This document shows, piece after piece, positions 21,539-34,714 of a stretch of 64,000 nucleotides of DNA. Under the pieces are notes generated by a model. It was not told the origin of the DNA. It was given only the letters and a program-made list of their open reading frames with translations, and ran no database searches. Position 1 is the stretch's first letter. Every line of letters begins with the position of its first letter. The position numbers and the translations under genes are program-made. This DNA comes from Pyronema omphalodes (taxonomy: Eukaryota > Ascomycota > Pezizomycetes > Pezizales > Pyronemataceae). The stretch covers positions 186,001-250,000 of the forward strand of contig JAJJXM010000073.1 of NCBI GenBank assembly GCA_024516155.1, read 5' to 3'.

Positions 21539-21821
21539 CAATACCACCATCCGTGCAAGTCTTCGAGGCTATTGAGGAAAACACAAGGCCTTCTTCCAAA
21601 GGGCCTTCTGCCTCGGTTATAGTTAACACCCAGTATCTGACTCCCTCGGGGGTACAATCTGCACTATCAGTAGATAGTGACGTTATGGCTTCAAAAAAAT
21701 CATACAGAGCAAGATTACGTAGTTTCTTCTCAAAGATGAAGAATAAATTGAAATCTCGCAAGTGATATGGTATGTCTCGTATTAGTGATAGTAATAGTGC
21801 GGTGCATGGAGGTTTCTTTTT

Positions 21822-21934
21822 CTTTTCCTTTTCCTTTTCCTTTTCCTTTTCCTTTTCCTTTTCCTTTTCCTTTTCCTTTTCCTTTTCCTTTTCCTTTTCC
21901 TTTTCCTTTTCCTTTTCCTTTTCCTTTTCCTTTT
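21822..21934. repeat. (CCTTTT)n microsatellite
   Basis: About 19 near-perfect hexamer copies lie 55 bp after the stop of the interrupted gene. The open frames through it (Lys-Glu or Phe-Pro/Phe-Ser repeats) are artefacts of the repeat. Confidence 0.95.
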
Positions 21935-22097
21935 CTTTTTTTATTGGATGGATCAATAGGTGCAAACTATGCTAGGCCTGTAGTAGCTGAGCAGTGACAG
22001 GTTATGGGCAGATTTTTGGATTTGGTTTGCCGTGTAGGAGAATCTGGTAGATGTGTGGTAGTTGTTATTGCGGGAGGGATTCCAAGAGACGGAGGGA

Positions 22098-22122
22098 GGG
22101 GGGGGGGGGGGGGGGGGGGGGG
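22098..22122. repeat. 25-bp G homopolymer
   Basis: A run of 25 consecutive G is preceded by GGAGGGA. It could form a G-quadruplex, and its true length is likely to be uncertain in assembly. Confidence 0.9.
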
Positions 22123-23067
22123 AATCCTGTCCTGTTCTGTTTATGTGGCAATGGTAATCCTGTGGAAATCAAAAAAGAGATTGTGGGAATGCTATTTTTT
22201 TGTTTGAACGAGTGAACCTGGGTACGTGAAGGGACAATCTTCAGAGGTGAAAAAATAATTATGCGAGAGTTCAGTCATATGTCATCGTTTACGATATCAC
22301 AGAATATTAGGCTAATCTCAATACTAGAAGATTGCCAAGATCTAATTGCAGGATATAAGAAATATGGATTACTGTGTTGACGAAAAAACATAATACCAAA
22401 GTTTTCAAGTGAAAGTTTATCTATGGTGGAAAAATTCCGTCTCCGGCTCAATCTCGCGGGATTTTCTATGCCCGAGCACATTATCCCAATCTTATCCTAA
22501 AACCCCCACCCTCATAATCGACGTAAACCCCAGAGTTCAGGCCTTGTGCCCTATCACAATCACTTTCAATGACTGGGAATAGAAAACCCAGTATCATATC
22601 CACCTCATCACGTCGAAGCCGAAGCTGAAGCAAATACGTCAACATCTGCAAATAAAAAATTCCCAAGAAATCCACCATAAAGGCCAGTGAGAAAAAAGTG
22701 ATTAGCCAGCCTAAACGGAACTAAAAAAAAAACTACAGTATCCAGGATTCCTGTCTGGTCACTATATCTGGAATTGATAAAAGAACCCCCCCCCCAAAAA
22801 AAAGAAAATGAAACTCAGTGTTTAAGTGTAATATGTAGTTTCTCATGATTGGTTTATATATTATATTATATGATATGATATGATATGATATTATATCAAA
22901 TATGCAGAAGACTTATTTTTTTATCTTCGCTTGATCTTCGCTTGATCATCCTGCTGAAATCTGTAGGGATCTTTGGGGAGCTAAGAGCTAAGAGATAAGA
23001 GATATGGGCTTTGGGATTTTGAGTTTCGAGTTTTAGGCTTTCGAGTTCTAGTCATCGACCTGTGGGC

Positions 23068-23107
23068 CTGTCACCTGTCACCTGTCACCTGTCACCTGTC
23101 ACCTGTG
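23068..23107. repeat. (CACCTGT)n 7-bp tandem repeat
   Basis: About five uninterrupted copies of a 7-bp unit lie between two copies of the flanking word GTGGGCCTG. No coding sense was seen. Confidence 0.85.
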
Positions 23108-23266
23108 GGCCTGCGGACTTTGGGACTTGGGACTTAAATCTTCAGATCTTCAGATACTCAGATGATAGATCCTATTTTTATCCGTACCATTCGCTTTCAA
23201 TTACTCACTCCATTAGCTTCCATTCGTTTCTCTTGCTCGACTTCACTTCGGAATCTAAGCAAAAGT

Positions 23267-23474
23267 TTCATTTGTTCATTTGTTCATTTGTTCGTTTGTT
23301 CATTTGTTCATTTGTTCATTTGTTCATTTGTTCATTTGTTCATTTGTTCATTTGTTCATTTGTTCATTTGTTCATTTGTTCATTTGTTCATTTGTTCATT
23401 TGTTCATTTGTTCATTTGTTCATTTGTTCATTTGTTCATTTGTTCATTTGTTCATTTGTTCATTTGTTCATTCA
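23267..23474. repeat. (TTTGTTCA)n octanucleotide array
   Basis: About 25 copies of an 8-bp unit are present, with one variant (TTTGTTCG) near the left end. There is no spacer between units, so it is a microsatellite and not a CRISPR array. Three-frame open reading through it reflects the absence of stops in the unit. Confidence 0.95.
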
Positions 23475-24473
23475 TTCGTTCTCCCGCCCGTTAATTTGTT
23501 GTTTTGTTCGAAAGTAAATCACCAAGTTTCTTTTTCTTTTACTTAAAAGGATGGTTCAAGGAATGAACGAAGGAAGAAAAGAAGGAAAGAAGGAAAGAAA
23601 GATAAAAGAAAAAGAAAATATAAAGATAAAAAAACAAAAACAAAAAACAAAAAAACAAAAAAACAAAAAACAAAAAACAAACAAAGTAAGAAGTAAGAAT
23701 CGAATCAGAAGAATCAGAATCAGAAGTAGGAGTAAGAAGGAAAAAAAAAAAACCAGAAACAAGAATCAATAATCAAGAATCAAGGATTTCAATCACAATC
23801 ACAATCACAATCACAATCACAAGAATAGACAAAATCAACGCAAGCAAAAAAAAAACCCATATATAACGCCCGCTATAAAAATAAAAAATAAAAGAAAAAA
23901 AAAAGAAGAGTTAATAACAAAAAGAGAAGAAAAAAAGAGAATCAAAAAAAAAACAAGAAAACAAGAAAAACAAGAAAAAACGAAAAACGTAAACAGAAAA
24001 GAAAGAAGAAAAAAACAGAAAAAGAAAAAAAAAATAGTAAAGGAGAAAGAATAGAAACAAAAAAATGTCAAAGAAGAAAAAACAAAACCGATCCCGGTTA
24101 CCTAAAAGGGATATAGAAAAAAAAATACCCTTTTTTTTTTTACTATCCCTAGTCCTAGTGCGATCCAAGGCAAAAAAAAAATCAGAGGTAAAAAAAAAAA
24201 AATAAGAAAATGCAAAAGAAACCCTTTGGTAGAAAAGTTCCCGGTAAAATTCCTGGTAACCCCACCTTAATATTCATCGTCTATTCGTGTCCACAAACTT
24301 CTCTATTATGCATAATAACCTTCCCGATTCTTAACCCCACACTCCCTACTATCCCGTAAACCATTTCATAGCTTTGTTGCACACAAAAAAAAGGAAAGTA
24401 AAAAAAAAGAAAACTTTGCAAAAAGAAACAAAAAAAAAACAGAAAAACAGAAAATATACCCCAACGGTTTTTT

Positions 24474-27400
24474 TTACCGAGGAGTTTCATACGCTAAACT
24501 CGCTCTCCTTGGGGCCGAATGACAACTCTCCATCCTAGCCAACATAGCAGCCGACGTAAACTCGCTCGTATTCTCGAAACTAATCCTTGTCCTTTCCGTA
24601 GACGACCGTATCCTGTCAAAACTCGGTCGAACTCTATCCATACTTGGCCGATGTCTCTCGAGCGAAAACCGACGGGGAGTAAATGTGCCCCCAGTTCCCA
24701 AATAACCTGATCCGTCAGTTCCATCACTTCCATTTCCGCTGCCTCGCTTGCCGCCACGGGTAGTTGCAGTTGGTGCCATACTGGGTGGGTAGATCGGCCG
24801 GAGCTCATCATCTTGTTCATAGTGTTGACTAGGAGGTTTTAAAATCTCGGAAGAGGTTGAAGTGGCGATGCTACCGGATGCTGGAGGTGGAATGTTCTCG
24901 TTGTAAAGGTGTGCAAACTTTCCTTGTCGAACCTGTTCACGGATAATATCGATGTCGCGGGGAAAGAAAAGCTTTTGAATAACCTTGGCAGCCATTCGGG
25001 GGAGTAGACAAACAATCACTGTTAAACACATTGTTGCCCAGAAGGATAATGCTCCAAAAACTTGACCGGCTGCTCCGTAGAATGATCCGACGGACTTGAA
25101 CTGAGAGTAGACGGCAGTCCAGAGGAAGACGAGAAGCGTGCTAATAACAATAATCAATACGAACAACCAGTCCCATCGGTACTGGTTGATAAGAATGTAG
25201 GTATTGACAACAACGATGGCGGCACAGGCGACATAAACACCCATCTGCTCGCGACCGTTGAGCTCACGACCAGTAGGACTAGTAAAGCCTCCGAGGTAGT
25301 AGACTAGATAAGTCATAAAGAAACACATAATCGATTGGTAGATTCCATCAACCATGTAGACCCTATAAATAGTGAGCAATGAAACGTAGCGGGTGTTTCA
25401 AACACAATCTTACCAGAACTTGAGCATAGTCCATTCCTGGCGCAAGATACCACGACGGTAGAGCTGAGGAACAGCAAGTGAAACCTTATCATCGACATCC
25501 TGATCAAGGATACCCATAAGAATGACCGGCAAAGAAGTAAACGCAAGGTTGTACATAAGAATGTAGGTGTATTCGAAAAGGTAAGAACCGTCGAAACTGT
25601 TGAAAAGCTGGTACCAGAAAAGAGCAAAAGTCCAGACGATATTCTTGTAGAAGAAGTTTGCCGTCATCTCAGCAAGACGACGGTAAGACCAACGACCGTG
25701 CACCAACACCAACCGAGAAAGGAAGCGGAATTGACCAATGGCGTAATCGGAGCACATGACTGCCTGTCGACCCTCCTCTCCGGCAATACCAACACCGACA
25801 TCGGCCTCTTGAATCATAGCAACGTCGTTCGCACCATCTCCAATAGACAAAGTCATAACATCCAATCCCTTCTTGACCATCTGGCAAACGGCGGCCTTCT
25901 GACTAGGACTGACACGACAGCACAGAACAGCCTTACACTGCTTACAGAGAAGCAAGAACTTCATTTTGAGGTCATCCTCCAATACCAGTTTCAGCGCATC
26001 ACCGTCAATAACGAGTGCGTGAGTGGGTGGCGGAGGGTTATGATCCTTTTTAGCTGCCTCAAGTTCGTCCTGAGATCCAGTTAATCTGAAGTAGTCGAGT
26101 AAGTAGTTGTCCAACATTTCGGCGGCCTTTTCTGGTTCGTCCTCTCCAACCTTGAAAACAATCAACTCCATATCGTTATCCAAAAGGTTGCAAGAAAATC
26201 CAATGTTGATAGCGGTTTCAACCTTATCACCAGTAAGAACCCAAAGCTTGATTCCGGCCTCAGCAAGAAGTGCGATAGTATCGGGAACACCATCCTGGAG
26301 ACGATCCTCAATAGCGGTTCCACCAAGCAAAGTCAAATCCCTCTCAATAGCGTCAGAAACCTCCTCCAATTTCTCCTCACGTCCGTGAACGGCAGCTGCA
26401 GCAATGTCGTGCTCCTTGCTCCAGGCCAAATATTCCTCTTCCGTAAGCTCCTTCTGGGCAATACACAAAGTCCGTAATCCTTCACGGGCGAAAACCTCGA
26501 GGTGCTGAGCAGTTGCGACACGAAGATCTTTTTGCTCTCCAGGGCGAAGACGGGAATAAATTATACTGTCGGCACCCTTACAGAACAAGAAGATCTTTCC
26601 AGTATCCGGCATGCGCACAATTGCACTCATTCGCTTCCTGGCAGAGTTGAATTCCAAAGTCGTAAGAACCTCAAACTCCTTCTCCTCTCCCTGAACGTTG
26701 ACAGTTACTCCGTGAGTAGTACGATCCACCAAACTGTAACCACAGTCCCTTGCAGTAGCAACTAATGCAGCCTCATCGGGGGATTGAGCCTTGAAGTCAA
26801 CACGAGGAGGGTCGTCAGAAAGGCGGTCCGGGAGAACGGTGTGACAAAGAGCAAGGACAAGCATAAAGTGGTTATTGGCTTGAGCTTGCTCCTCACCAGA
26901 CATTCCACGAAGGTCGTTGACAAATGAAGATGAGACAAAAGTAATCTTCTCCTCATCCAGGTACGGGTTATAATTAATTTGACGAAGTCCCTTGATCATC
27001 TCAACACGATCGGATTCGATATGAGCACGCATTCTGGCTCCTTCCTCCTCCACATTGATACCTTGACGCTTTTGCATACCGGCCTGTGCCTCAGTGTAAG
27101 CTTCACCATAAGGGACTCCATTCACCGTGCACTTCTTAAACTCCATGACGTTCTGTGTAAGAGTTCCAGTCTTGTCGGAGAAAATGTATTCGATTTGACC
27201 GAGATCATCGGAAATGTTCCAAGACTTTGGTGTACAAGGGTAGTCGAGCTTGGCGTAGTACATGTGAACATCGCTGTATATGAAGAAGGCCTGAGCGAGC
27301 TTGATGATTTCAATACTGATATAAAGCGAAATCGGGACCAAGTTTTGGAAGAGAATAACGGCGGTCCAGAAGGTAACGATACCATCTACCGCGGGAGATC

Positions 27401-29085
27401 CTCCAATTGATCCAAATTCAAAGTAGTCCAGAGATTCGTTTCCTTTTGCCCAAGTGATTCCTTGAACGATACCAGAGAGAAGACACATGATGAGTAATAT
27501 CAAAAAGTTGCAGATGACCTGCATACATTAGTAATGTCCCCGGAAAATAACAAGGATAAATATACGACATACATTCCAGTTAAGCTCCCGAGAGATCCGA
27601 CTACGTTTCGATGGTGTAATGCCTGCGTTCATCATAATTTTCGTCTCATCACCAGTGAAAGCCACAATTCCAATTGCCCAATCAGTGTTTCGTAAAGTAC
27701 ATCCTCTGAGGAGCAAGTTGTTGATGGAAACAGCTTCGGCCATCTCCTGGCCGGGCTTCTCCGGTGCGCGAGAGTCCTTTTGCGTCCATTTGATGACTGC
27801 ACTGTAAGAATAAAGATTTGCATGAGGATTTTCGCTCTCAATGACAAATGTCGCAGCTTCACAATCACGTGCATGCTTTATTTTCCTTCCTGACCGTAGC
27901 GCATGTCGTACCTTCAAGTTAGTTTCACCGTCAAGATTCTTGGTTTCCACGTAACAAGCACCGTCGCTGTCGGATGTCGAAAGAATAATAATATCGGCGG
28001 GAATTTCTTCATCGTTGTAAATTCGGACAAAATCTCCGACACGCACGTCCTTCCAGTATCCCCTCTTGAATCGTGCAGTTTCTGGCACCTGTTTGGTGGG
28101 GTCCACTAAATTTCCGTAGTTACGTGATTCTAGCTTGGGCTGCTCGGGAGGTCTTTGTCCCGGAACCTGCAGGTGGGTTGGACGGCGCGGCGTTTCCGGC
28201 TGTCCATTATCCGACGGGGTAAATGAAAATCGCTGCTTGTCGGCCAAGGGCGATGAAACTGGGGTCATCTGAATAGATTCCGAAATATCCGTGTTTGCTG
28301 TGTAAACTGAAGCCCTAGTTTCACTCCTCTGTAAAGCCATCATCTCGGGATTGTCGATAGCCTTCTTCTTCGCTTTTTGCTCCTTGTACCGTTTTGCCAG
28401 CCATCGTAGTCCACGCGAAGTTGCCTTTTTGAATTGACGCCAGTAAGAAATATTCTCATCCGTGACATTTGGGTTGTGCCAATCAACGAGGAGGTGAACG
28501 GGGGTGTTATTGAGCTCATTGTCGAGAACTGTTCGGCGGTAATCTTCAATGGCGTCTTTAATCGCAGTGATTGTTAAGATAAAAATCAACGGAACGGAAC
28601 CTAAAGCTGCGTTACTTGCACCGAAGATGGGGAATATCTGCACTCGTATTAGCTCTTGCATACGTGCATGGGACATTAGGAAGTCGTACAGCAAGTATAG
28701 TGACAAAAAGGAAGTAGATGTTGGCAATATTGTGAAACTGAAGCCATAAGTTCTTTGGTATGAATATTAATGGTGTATATTTTGCTGTTCGAATCTTGTT
28801 TCTTGAAAAGTGCTGCTTGGGTAACCCATCCTCGTCCAGCAGCTCTTCCGGGAGAGGTAAGTTCACAAAGACGCGCCGTTGCGAAAGTCCCGCCTCATCA
28901 CCGTCCGACAGAGTCTCTTCGCCGTCGTGCGCATCGGCGTCAGGTAACCCCTCCTCGGTATCCTTTTCTTTTTTTCGCATCGATAATGCTCGCATGATAG
29001 TATCTCGCTTTCTGGGCCCAGCTGCCCCGGGGTGTCGTTGGGTGGCCAACCGTAACCGCTTTGTGGCTGGAGGCTTCCCCGACAT
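24474..29085 (-). CDS. DNF1: P4-type ATPase, Dnf1/Dnf2-like phospholipid flippase
   Basis: P4-ATPases flip phospholipids from the outer to the inner leaflet. Dnf-type enzymes act at the plasma membrane and endosomes, usually with a Cdc50/Lem3-family partner, and support polarised growth and endocytosis. Four exons (28690-29085, 27573-28637, 25414-27518, 24474-25362) join in phase to 1,484 residues. Motifs in order: YTPLIFIPKNLWLQFHNIAN (first membrane segment), TAIKDAIEDYRRTVLDNELN, DGET of the actuator domain, the P4-specific PISL in membrane segment 4, DKTGTLTQN with the phosphorylated Asp near residue 602, CKGADSIIYSRL of the nucleotide domain, GDGANDVAMIQEADVGVGI, and several C-terminal membrane segments. 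The linker after segment 2 is long (LLVDWHNPNV to the actuator domain), a feature of Dnf rather than Drs2 or Neo1 types. The cytosolic tail is Ser/Arg-rich. Whether it is Dnf1 or Dnf2 cannot be said, since filamentous fungi usually have one. Confidence 0.93.
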
Positions 29086-30761
29086 TTTGGGGGAAGTGAT
29101 CTATTTAGAGTTCCAGTCTGGCGCGGATTTTTTGTCTTGTGAAGCGATAAGTTTTCGGGACGTGTGTAGTGGTGAATGGTCAATGCAGGTAGGTGTGGGT
29201 GGGCGCGACCGACAAACAATGCTCGTGTCCTTCCTTGTCCAAAAAGCGCGGTGAGTCGTTTGAGTGATGATCTGTCGTTTCTCTTCTTGTCCGTGTGCGT
29301 CCGGCGCGGCGATCGTAATTATTCGTGTGCCGAGCAATTCTGGTCTGCGTGTGTTTTTGTTATTGATTTATGTTCCGACCTTCGCACTTTTTGGGGGAGC
29401 GAGTGTGTAGAGCGGCAAGGCAGGCGATGGGAAGCGAGAAGGGTTGGTGGAAGGCAGGTGGTAGGTGTATGTAGTGGGTTCTGGCTACTACGGATGATGA
29501 CAGAAGAGGTTAATGGCGAAATGAACGGACCGGGAAATTCGCAGCAGCAGCACTGCGCAGCAACAGGAACAAGAAATTGTCGGAGTTGGTAAAGTGGGAT
29601 TTGTGTAAAAGTGGGCAAAGGTGAAAGTGGTAAAGTAGTAAAGTGGTAAAGTAACTTTGAAAGGTGCAATGAAATGGGGGGTGGAAGCAAGTACCAGTTC
29701 GGCGACGAATCGTGAAATTGATAGATGAATACGGAGGGGGGGGTTGTGATGTGCAAGAGGCAGCAGCAGCCAGTGGGAATGGCAAAGTAAGGGCAAAGAG
29801 TTGTAAATCCGGAAGACAGACTCGACGGAACAGACGCCGCTTCTGTTTGGGAGGCGAGGCGAACGAGAGAAACAGCAGTTGTGTGATGGCTTACCTAAGA
29901 ATAGGAAGAAGGAGAAGAAGCTGTGTGCGGAAAGCAAAATAATAATTAGGTTAGAGTGATAAACCTTTAATGATGATGATGTTTCCCGACGCCAATATGG
30001 TCGATTTGAATCAGCGGTAACGGGTTACCGGGGGGGTAGGTCTCTAGCTGAAGTTGTGGTGTTGGTGGTGATTTTGGTGAGCCGGCGGGCGCACGTTTCG
30101 TGATAGATTAGATATCTTTGGCTCGGTGGGGCTTCAGCAAAGGGCGCGGTGCAGACAGGGCGGAGGGCAGCAGGCAAGAGAGGCGTTTCGGAGGAGGGAG
30201 AAACAGGCAGAGCACGGACGGAGAGAGGAATTAGGACAAGTCGGAGGGTGATTAGAGAGGGATAAGGACAAGCCGAAAGAGAATTAGGAAAAGAGGGAAA
30301 GTCGGAGTGACAGGACAAGCCGGAGGGGGAATTAGGGAAAAAATTGAAAATCAGGACAAGCCGGAGATGAATCAGAGAAAACCCCGAAAAAAAATTGGAA
30401 AATCTGAGCAGGAATCACGGACAAGCTTGGTAAGTAAGGAAATAGCACAAGTCGGAGCTAGACGAGAGAAATTCGAGGAATTAGACGGTCGGTTGTTGAG
30501 CTGTGATTTACTCTGGGCAAGTGTTTATGTTGATTGCAAAGGAGTTATGGAGAGAACGGCTTCTAAAACTCCGAGATGCGCAGTTTCAAAATTGCTCAGC
30601 AGCTATCCCACCAGCAGCATCTGCTGAGCAACACACACCAAGAAACAATGTATGCCATGGCAAGGGGCTGACATACTTTGTTGATTTCTCTCGGTCCTTC
30701 ACAGCCTCTGACAGATTGATCGAGGGGATCGCCATAACTCCATCGTTGCATGCCATTACGG

Positions 30762-30780
30762 AATAAACAAACAAACAAAC
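30762..30780 (+). mobile_element. Possible retroelement 3' remnant with (AAAC)n tail
   Basis: A sequence ending GCCATTACGG followed by AATAAACAAACAAACAAAC looks like the short-period tail left by a LINE or SINE. No coding remnant or target duplication could be matched upstream, so this is only a hint. Confidence 0.2.
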
Positions 30781-33594
30781 CGATCGAGTACTATCGTCTT
30801 GTCACGGTCTCTAGCATACACATACATAGTCCAGAGCCCTCTCCCATCACAGTTCGCGACGATCCAACTAAAATAAATTCCAGTAGTTTCACAAAGCCGG
30901 TAATAAAAATCACGAAAAACCCCGAAGCGAAGCGAAGCAAAAAAAAAAGGAAAGAAAAAAAAAATATAAACACCGACTTATCTCCTACATGTACACGAGG
31001 TGAAAGCGATAGCGGACCGGAGCTCCAGGGTTCCATCACGCTGCTTTGAAAGCAGATGCTGACTGCTTGCTTGCTTGCAAGTTACGAGTTGCAGCTACAT
31101 AGGCGGCCTAACCTAACAGCGAGAAGTTAGAACAACCACCTACCGGCAGCTCTTTAGTAGAATTCCACCATCGTTTTATGCTGGGTATCGCCCACCCCGC
31201 TTCAAAAGTTCTCGTGAGTCGTGAGTCGTGGCTACATATGGAAGGGAAGGATAAGGATCAGGATGATGCCAATGCTGACTGTTGCCATGCCTGCCAGCTG
31301 GTAGCTGCGGCCAGCCTTTCCGTAGTTCTCGTATCGGAGAGTTCGCAGCTCACCCTGCGACTCCAACTCCACAAAATTCTATGTATATGTATATGCCTGG
31401 GTATGCAGGGAATGATTTATATATGATTTTTTTTCTATGATCACACACACACAGTAGGTTTCTCTCTTTTGACTTTAATCTGGAAGGCTGCAAGAATGCG
31501 AAGGATGCATACATACTTTTGTACTCATCGAAAGAAGCCAGCCATGACGGGGGGGGAAGTTCATACGTAGCTAATCAATCACCAACCAGCCCGGCTGCAT
31601 GGAAAAGGCATCTAAAAAAACCCACCCTTACATGACTTCCTGACTAGTCCATATTCTACTTAGCTTTAACTTTTAGTGCCCGCCTTCCACGATCAACCGA
31701 CGAGTTGATGTTGAATCCAATTTAGTGCCTGCTAAAAACTCGGTCCAAAGAAGAAAGAAGAAGGTTCCGAAATGAAAAAATGGGAAGACAGGAGGTTGAC
31801 GATGCTGCATCGCCACTGTTGGTGTGTGTCATCGTGTGTCTATCCATCACAACGAAACGTAATAATCAATCCCGTAAACACTCCCTAAACACTCCGTAAA
31901 CATCATCCCCATCTGCACAGAAAACCTAATTATTTATCAAAAAAGTCCGGAAACAACTTGGCAAGGCCAGGCACAGCCAGGCAAACCCCAGAAAACTCTC
32001 CATCAAAGCCCAGGAAATCCCAGGAAGCCCAATAAACTCTCAATAAAATTCTCCAGCCGACAATCGTCGCAGTACATCTCCAGACATCGCTGCGGTGGGG
32101 GACACCAAGAAGGCATCTATGTAAAACAAGCATTAGAATTGACTCGACCGAACGTCACAACCCAAAACAAAAACCCGCCGAATTCCGTATTGAGCTGCAA
32201 CAAACTGACGTGAGGTGTGAGGTGTGAAGTATATTTGCCAAGTAAGTAGTAAAGCTCCTGTAAACTATATACGACTCCACGAATAGCAGGAAAATATTTC
32301 AAGACAATCATCACCATCATCATCATGACCCTTCTGTAACCCTCCATTATCTGTCGCGTGCTTCCTACCCTCAGCTCATGCTACATACATATGACATCGA
32401 TTATTTGCTACCTTACTGACCTAACCTGCTAACCCACTACCCTACTCACCCGCTGTCAGAACCTCAAAGGCAAAAGCCAAAAGCAAAACCATAAAGCCAA
32501 CCTAATTTGATCGCAGCATCATCGGGTCGGGTAGGGTATGTATGTAAGGGCTTATCCATCTGTATCCGGGTACTCACATGGGAAGGGGGGGTGGGCGACT
32601 CAGATTAGAGATTAGAGATTAGATATGGTGCCATACAAAGAGATCGGATACATATCAGATATCATATGTATGTATCACGAGGGGCGGGGGGGGGGGGGGG
32701 GATTTCAATGATGCGATGTGATGTTAAAGACAGTCAGCACAACACAGGGCAAGATAGGGCAGCCAGCGCAAGACAGCGCAGGACAGGGCGGCGCAGGGTG
32801 CATACATATATGTACCTCTGTATGCATTCATCATGTTCAGTCCAACCGTAATATGTATCATATCATATCACATCATATCCCAGTTCAGGTCCCACCTCTC
32901 CTTGTATCCATTCCATCATTCCATAATTTCATGTCCGAAGCCTCCTCTCCTTCATCATTCGCCCCGACTTTCCGAGTTTCGACTTTCCCGAACAAAGATT
33001 ACCGCTTCCACCGGCGCCATTATCATCGCCGATTATTCCGTGCAACCCGAGCAAGCCGAATCAACCGAGTAACCCGAGACTCCGAATCAACCGACGAAGC
33101 GAACGACGCTCGAACCACCAACCTACCGGTATGTATGTCTAAAGGAGCTAAACTTATTCCAGGATTAGTACAGGCATAGTCTAGGCCTATTGAAGGTTAG
33201 AAAAGTTTCATTCGATAGGAACTCGGACTCTTTTGCTATTCTTGTTATTATTAGGAGAAGCAGGATTGGGAGAATTGTTTATAGATAGGGTTATATGGTG
33301 CCTGGGTTTATAGGGTTTGTCTGTGCTCTGTGCTTGATGCTCGGGATGATGGTATGGATGCTGCTTTTTATGTTTTAGCCTATGTAGCCTATCCGAGTAT
33401 GGTGTAATAGTTGAGTACTTTTGACGTTTGACATTTGACAGCGCGACGATCGCTTTGGAGAGACTTGGAAGATACACGGTTAGTTAGAGATGCTTGGGCG
33501 GGTGGGCGGAATGGTGGAAGGGTGTCTTACAACCGTATGGCTTTAGGTTTTAGCCTTCAGGCTTCGTACCTGACATGATATAGTTACTTAGTGG

Positions 33595-33685
33595 TTATGG
33601 AATGGGATGAGATGGGATGTGCTGTCGATGTGATGTGATGTGATGGGATGAAGATATGATGGGATGGGACGTGATGGGATGAGAT
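33595..33685. repeat. GATGTGATG/GATGGGATG low-complexity array
   Basis: Imperfect 5- and 10-bp words (GATGG, GATGTGATGT) are repeated. The complementary words (CATCACATC) form a second array at 34715-34808, about 1.1 kb away, so the two are loosely inverted. Confidence 0.6.
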
Positions 33686-34714
33686 TGATGAACTTAACAA
33701 GCTTAACAAGTTTGACAAGCTTGACGAATGAAGAAATTACTAAACAGCAGGCCGGATATATTGTTGAACTGAGAAGGATGAGATGAAGTGGAGATAGAGA
33801 AATGTGGACTGAGATTGATGTAGAAAAAACAAAGTCAGACGCAAGAAACAACAATATACAGCTAAAGGCCGCTAATAGCGCTAAGTCTCCATCGTAAGCC
33901 CAGTAAAGCCTACGCCTAGAACAAGGCTCTCCGAGCAATTCTGAACATATATGTAGCACCATATACGATAAACATTAAATAGTGAACCCGTTAGAATAAA
34001 TAACTTGTATACCTGAGTTACTTTTATTATCTGTAAATACTGTAAGGGCCTAGCTAACTCTCAAGCTAACTATATTTATATACCGAGTATGGTGCAGGTG
34101 CACAATACGAAGAAAATATAACTACCGATTAGTCTTATTCAATCTAACGATTACATACAAGTCTACAACGTGGCTATAATGCAAATAAGAATCTATCGTG
34201 CAATAATATACCATTTTCAGAGAAAGAAAAAGATTTTAGGGTATGAACCATATGTACGCGTGTATTTATAGCAGACGCATGTAAGTTTTTAAGTTTAAGT
34301 TTAAGTTCAAGTTGAAGTTGAAGTTTAAAACTGCTGCATACATCGATGGATACTGGACATTGGACAGTAGATGCCGCTTTAGATTTATGTGTTATTATTC
34401 CCCTGTCTATTCTTTAACCTTTTCCCTGTCTTCCTTATTGCATGATACTGTATACTGCATATGAGTATGCATATGAGTATGCATATGATAGCTAGGTTCA
34501 GCTAGAGTACACATCGCACATATCCATATCCACCAGCAAATATATATGTATACCATACTTAGCCCTATGTATGCACAATTTATCTACATTCCATACAAAA
34601 TCAATCACAACCACAACCACAACCACAATCATCTGCGTTAAATCTTGACGTCTTAAGTTTCAACCCTTTTCTAGCTCTAGCACCAGAAAAGTGGTCCCGT
34701 TGCTATGGCACCAT

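Larger units (their letters stand above)
19451..21765 (+). pseudogene. Unknown gene split by a LINE-type insertion
   Basis: The left part, 19451-19838, opens with an ATG just after an in-frame TGA and is open up to the insertion. The right part, 21539-21765, continues in the same codon register after exactly 1,700 bp are discounted (element plus one 15-bp duplication). The intact allele would have 204 residues. The left half is acidic and rich in Ser/Thr/Pro. The right half ends in a strongly basic helix-like tail (KKSYRARLRSFFSKMKNKLK) before a TGA. I recognise no family. That the frame closes exactly over a duplicated target supports both a real gene and a clean, fairly recent insertion. 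As it stands the message would stop within the element's tail, about 136 codons in. An upstream exon cannot be excluded, since CTGACAG just before the ATG resembles an acceptor. Confidence 0.7.
21766..24473. other. Simple-repeat cluster downstream of the split gene
   Basis: This 2.7-kb stretch holds several low-complexity arrays one after another: CCTTTT, poly-G, TATGA-like near 22860-22900, CACCTGT and TTTGTTCA. Then comes about 900 bp of A-rich sequence (23560-24470), probably partly the 3' flank of the flippase gene. Two adjoining minus-strand frames near 22275-22678 have no recognisable domain. I call no gene here. Confidence 0.6.

Noticed and set aside
21342..21997. Lys-Glu and Phe-rich frames over the CCTTTT array
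   Set aside because: Artefacts of the hexamer repeat on each strand.
23062..23546. Open frames through the TTTGTTCA array and a possible CRISPR-like repeat
   Set aside because: The array is an uninterrupted octamer with no spacers. The long frames exist only because the unit lacks stops.
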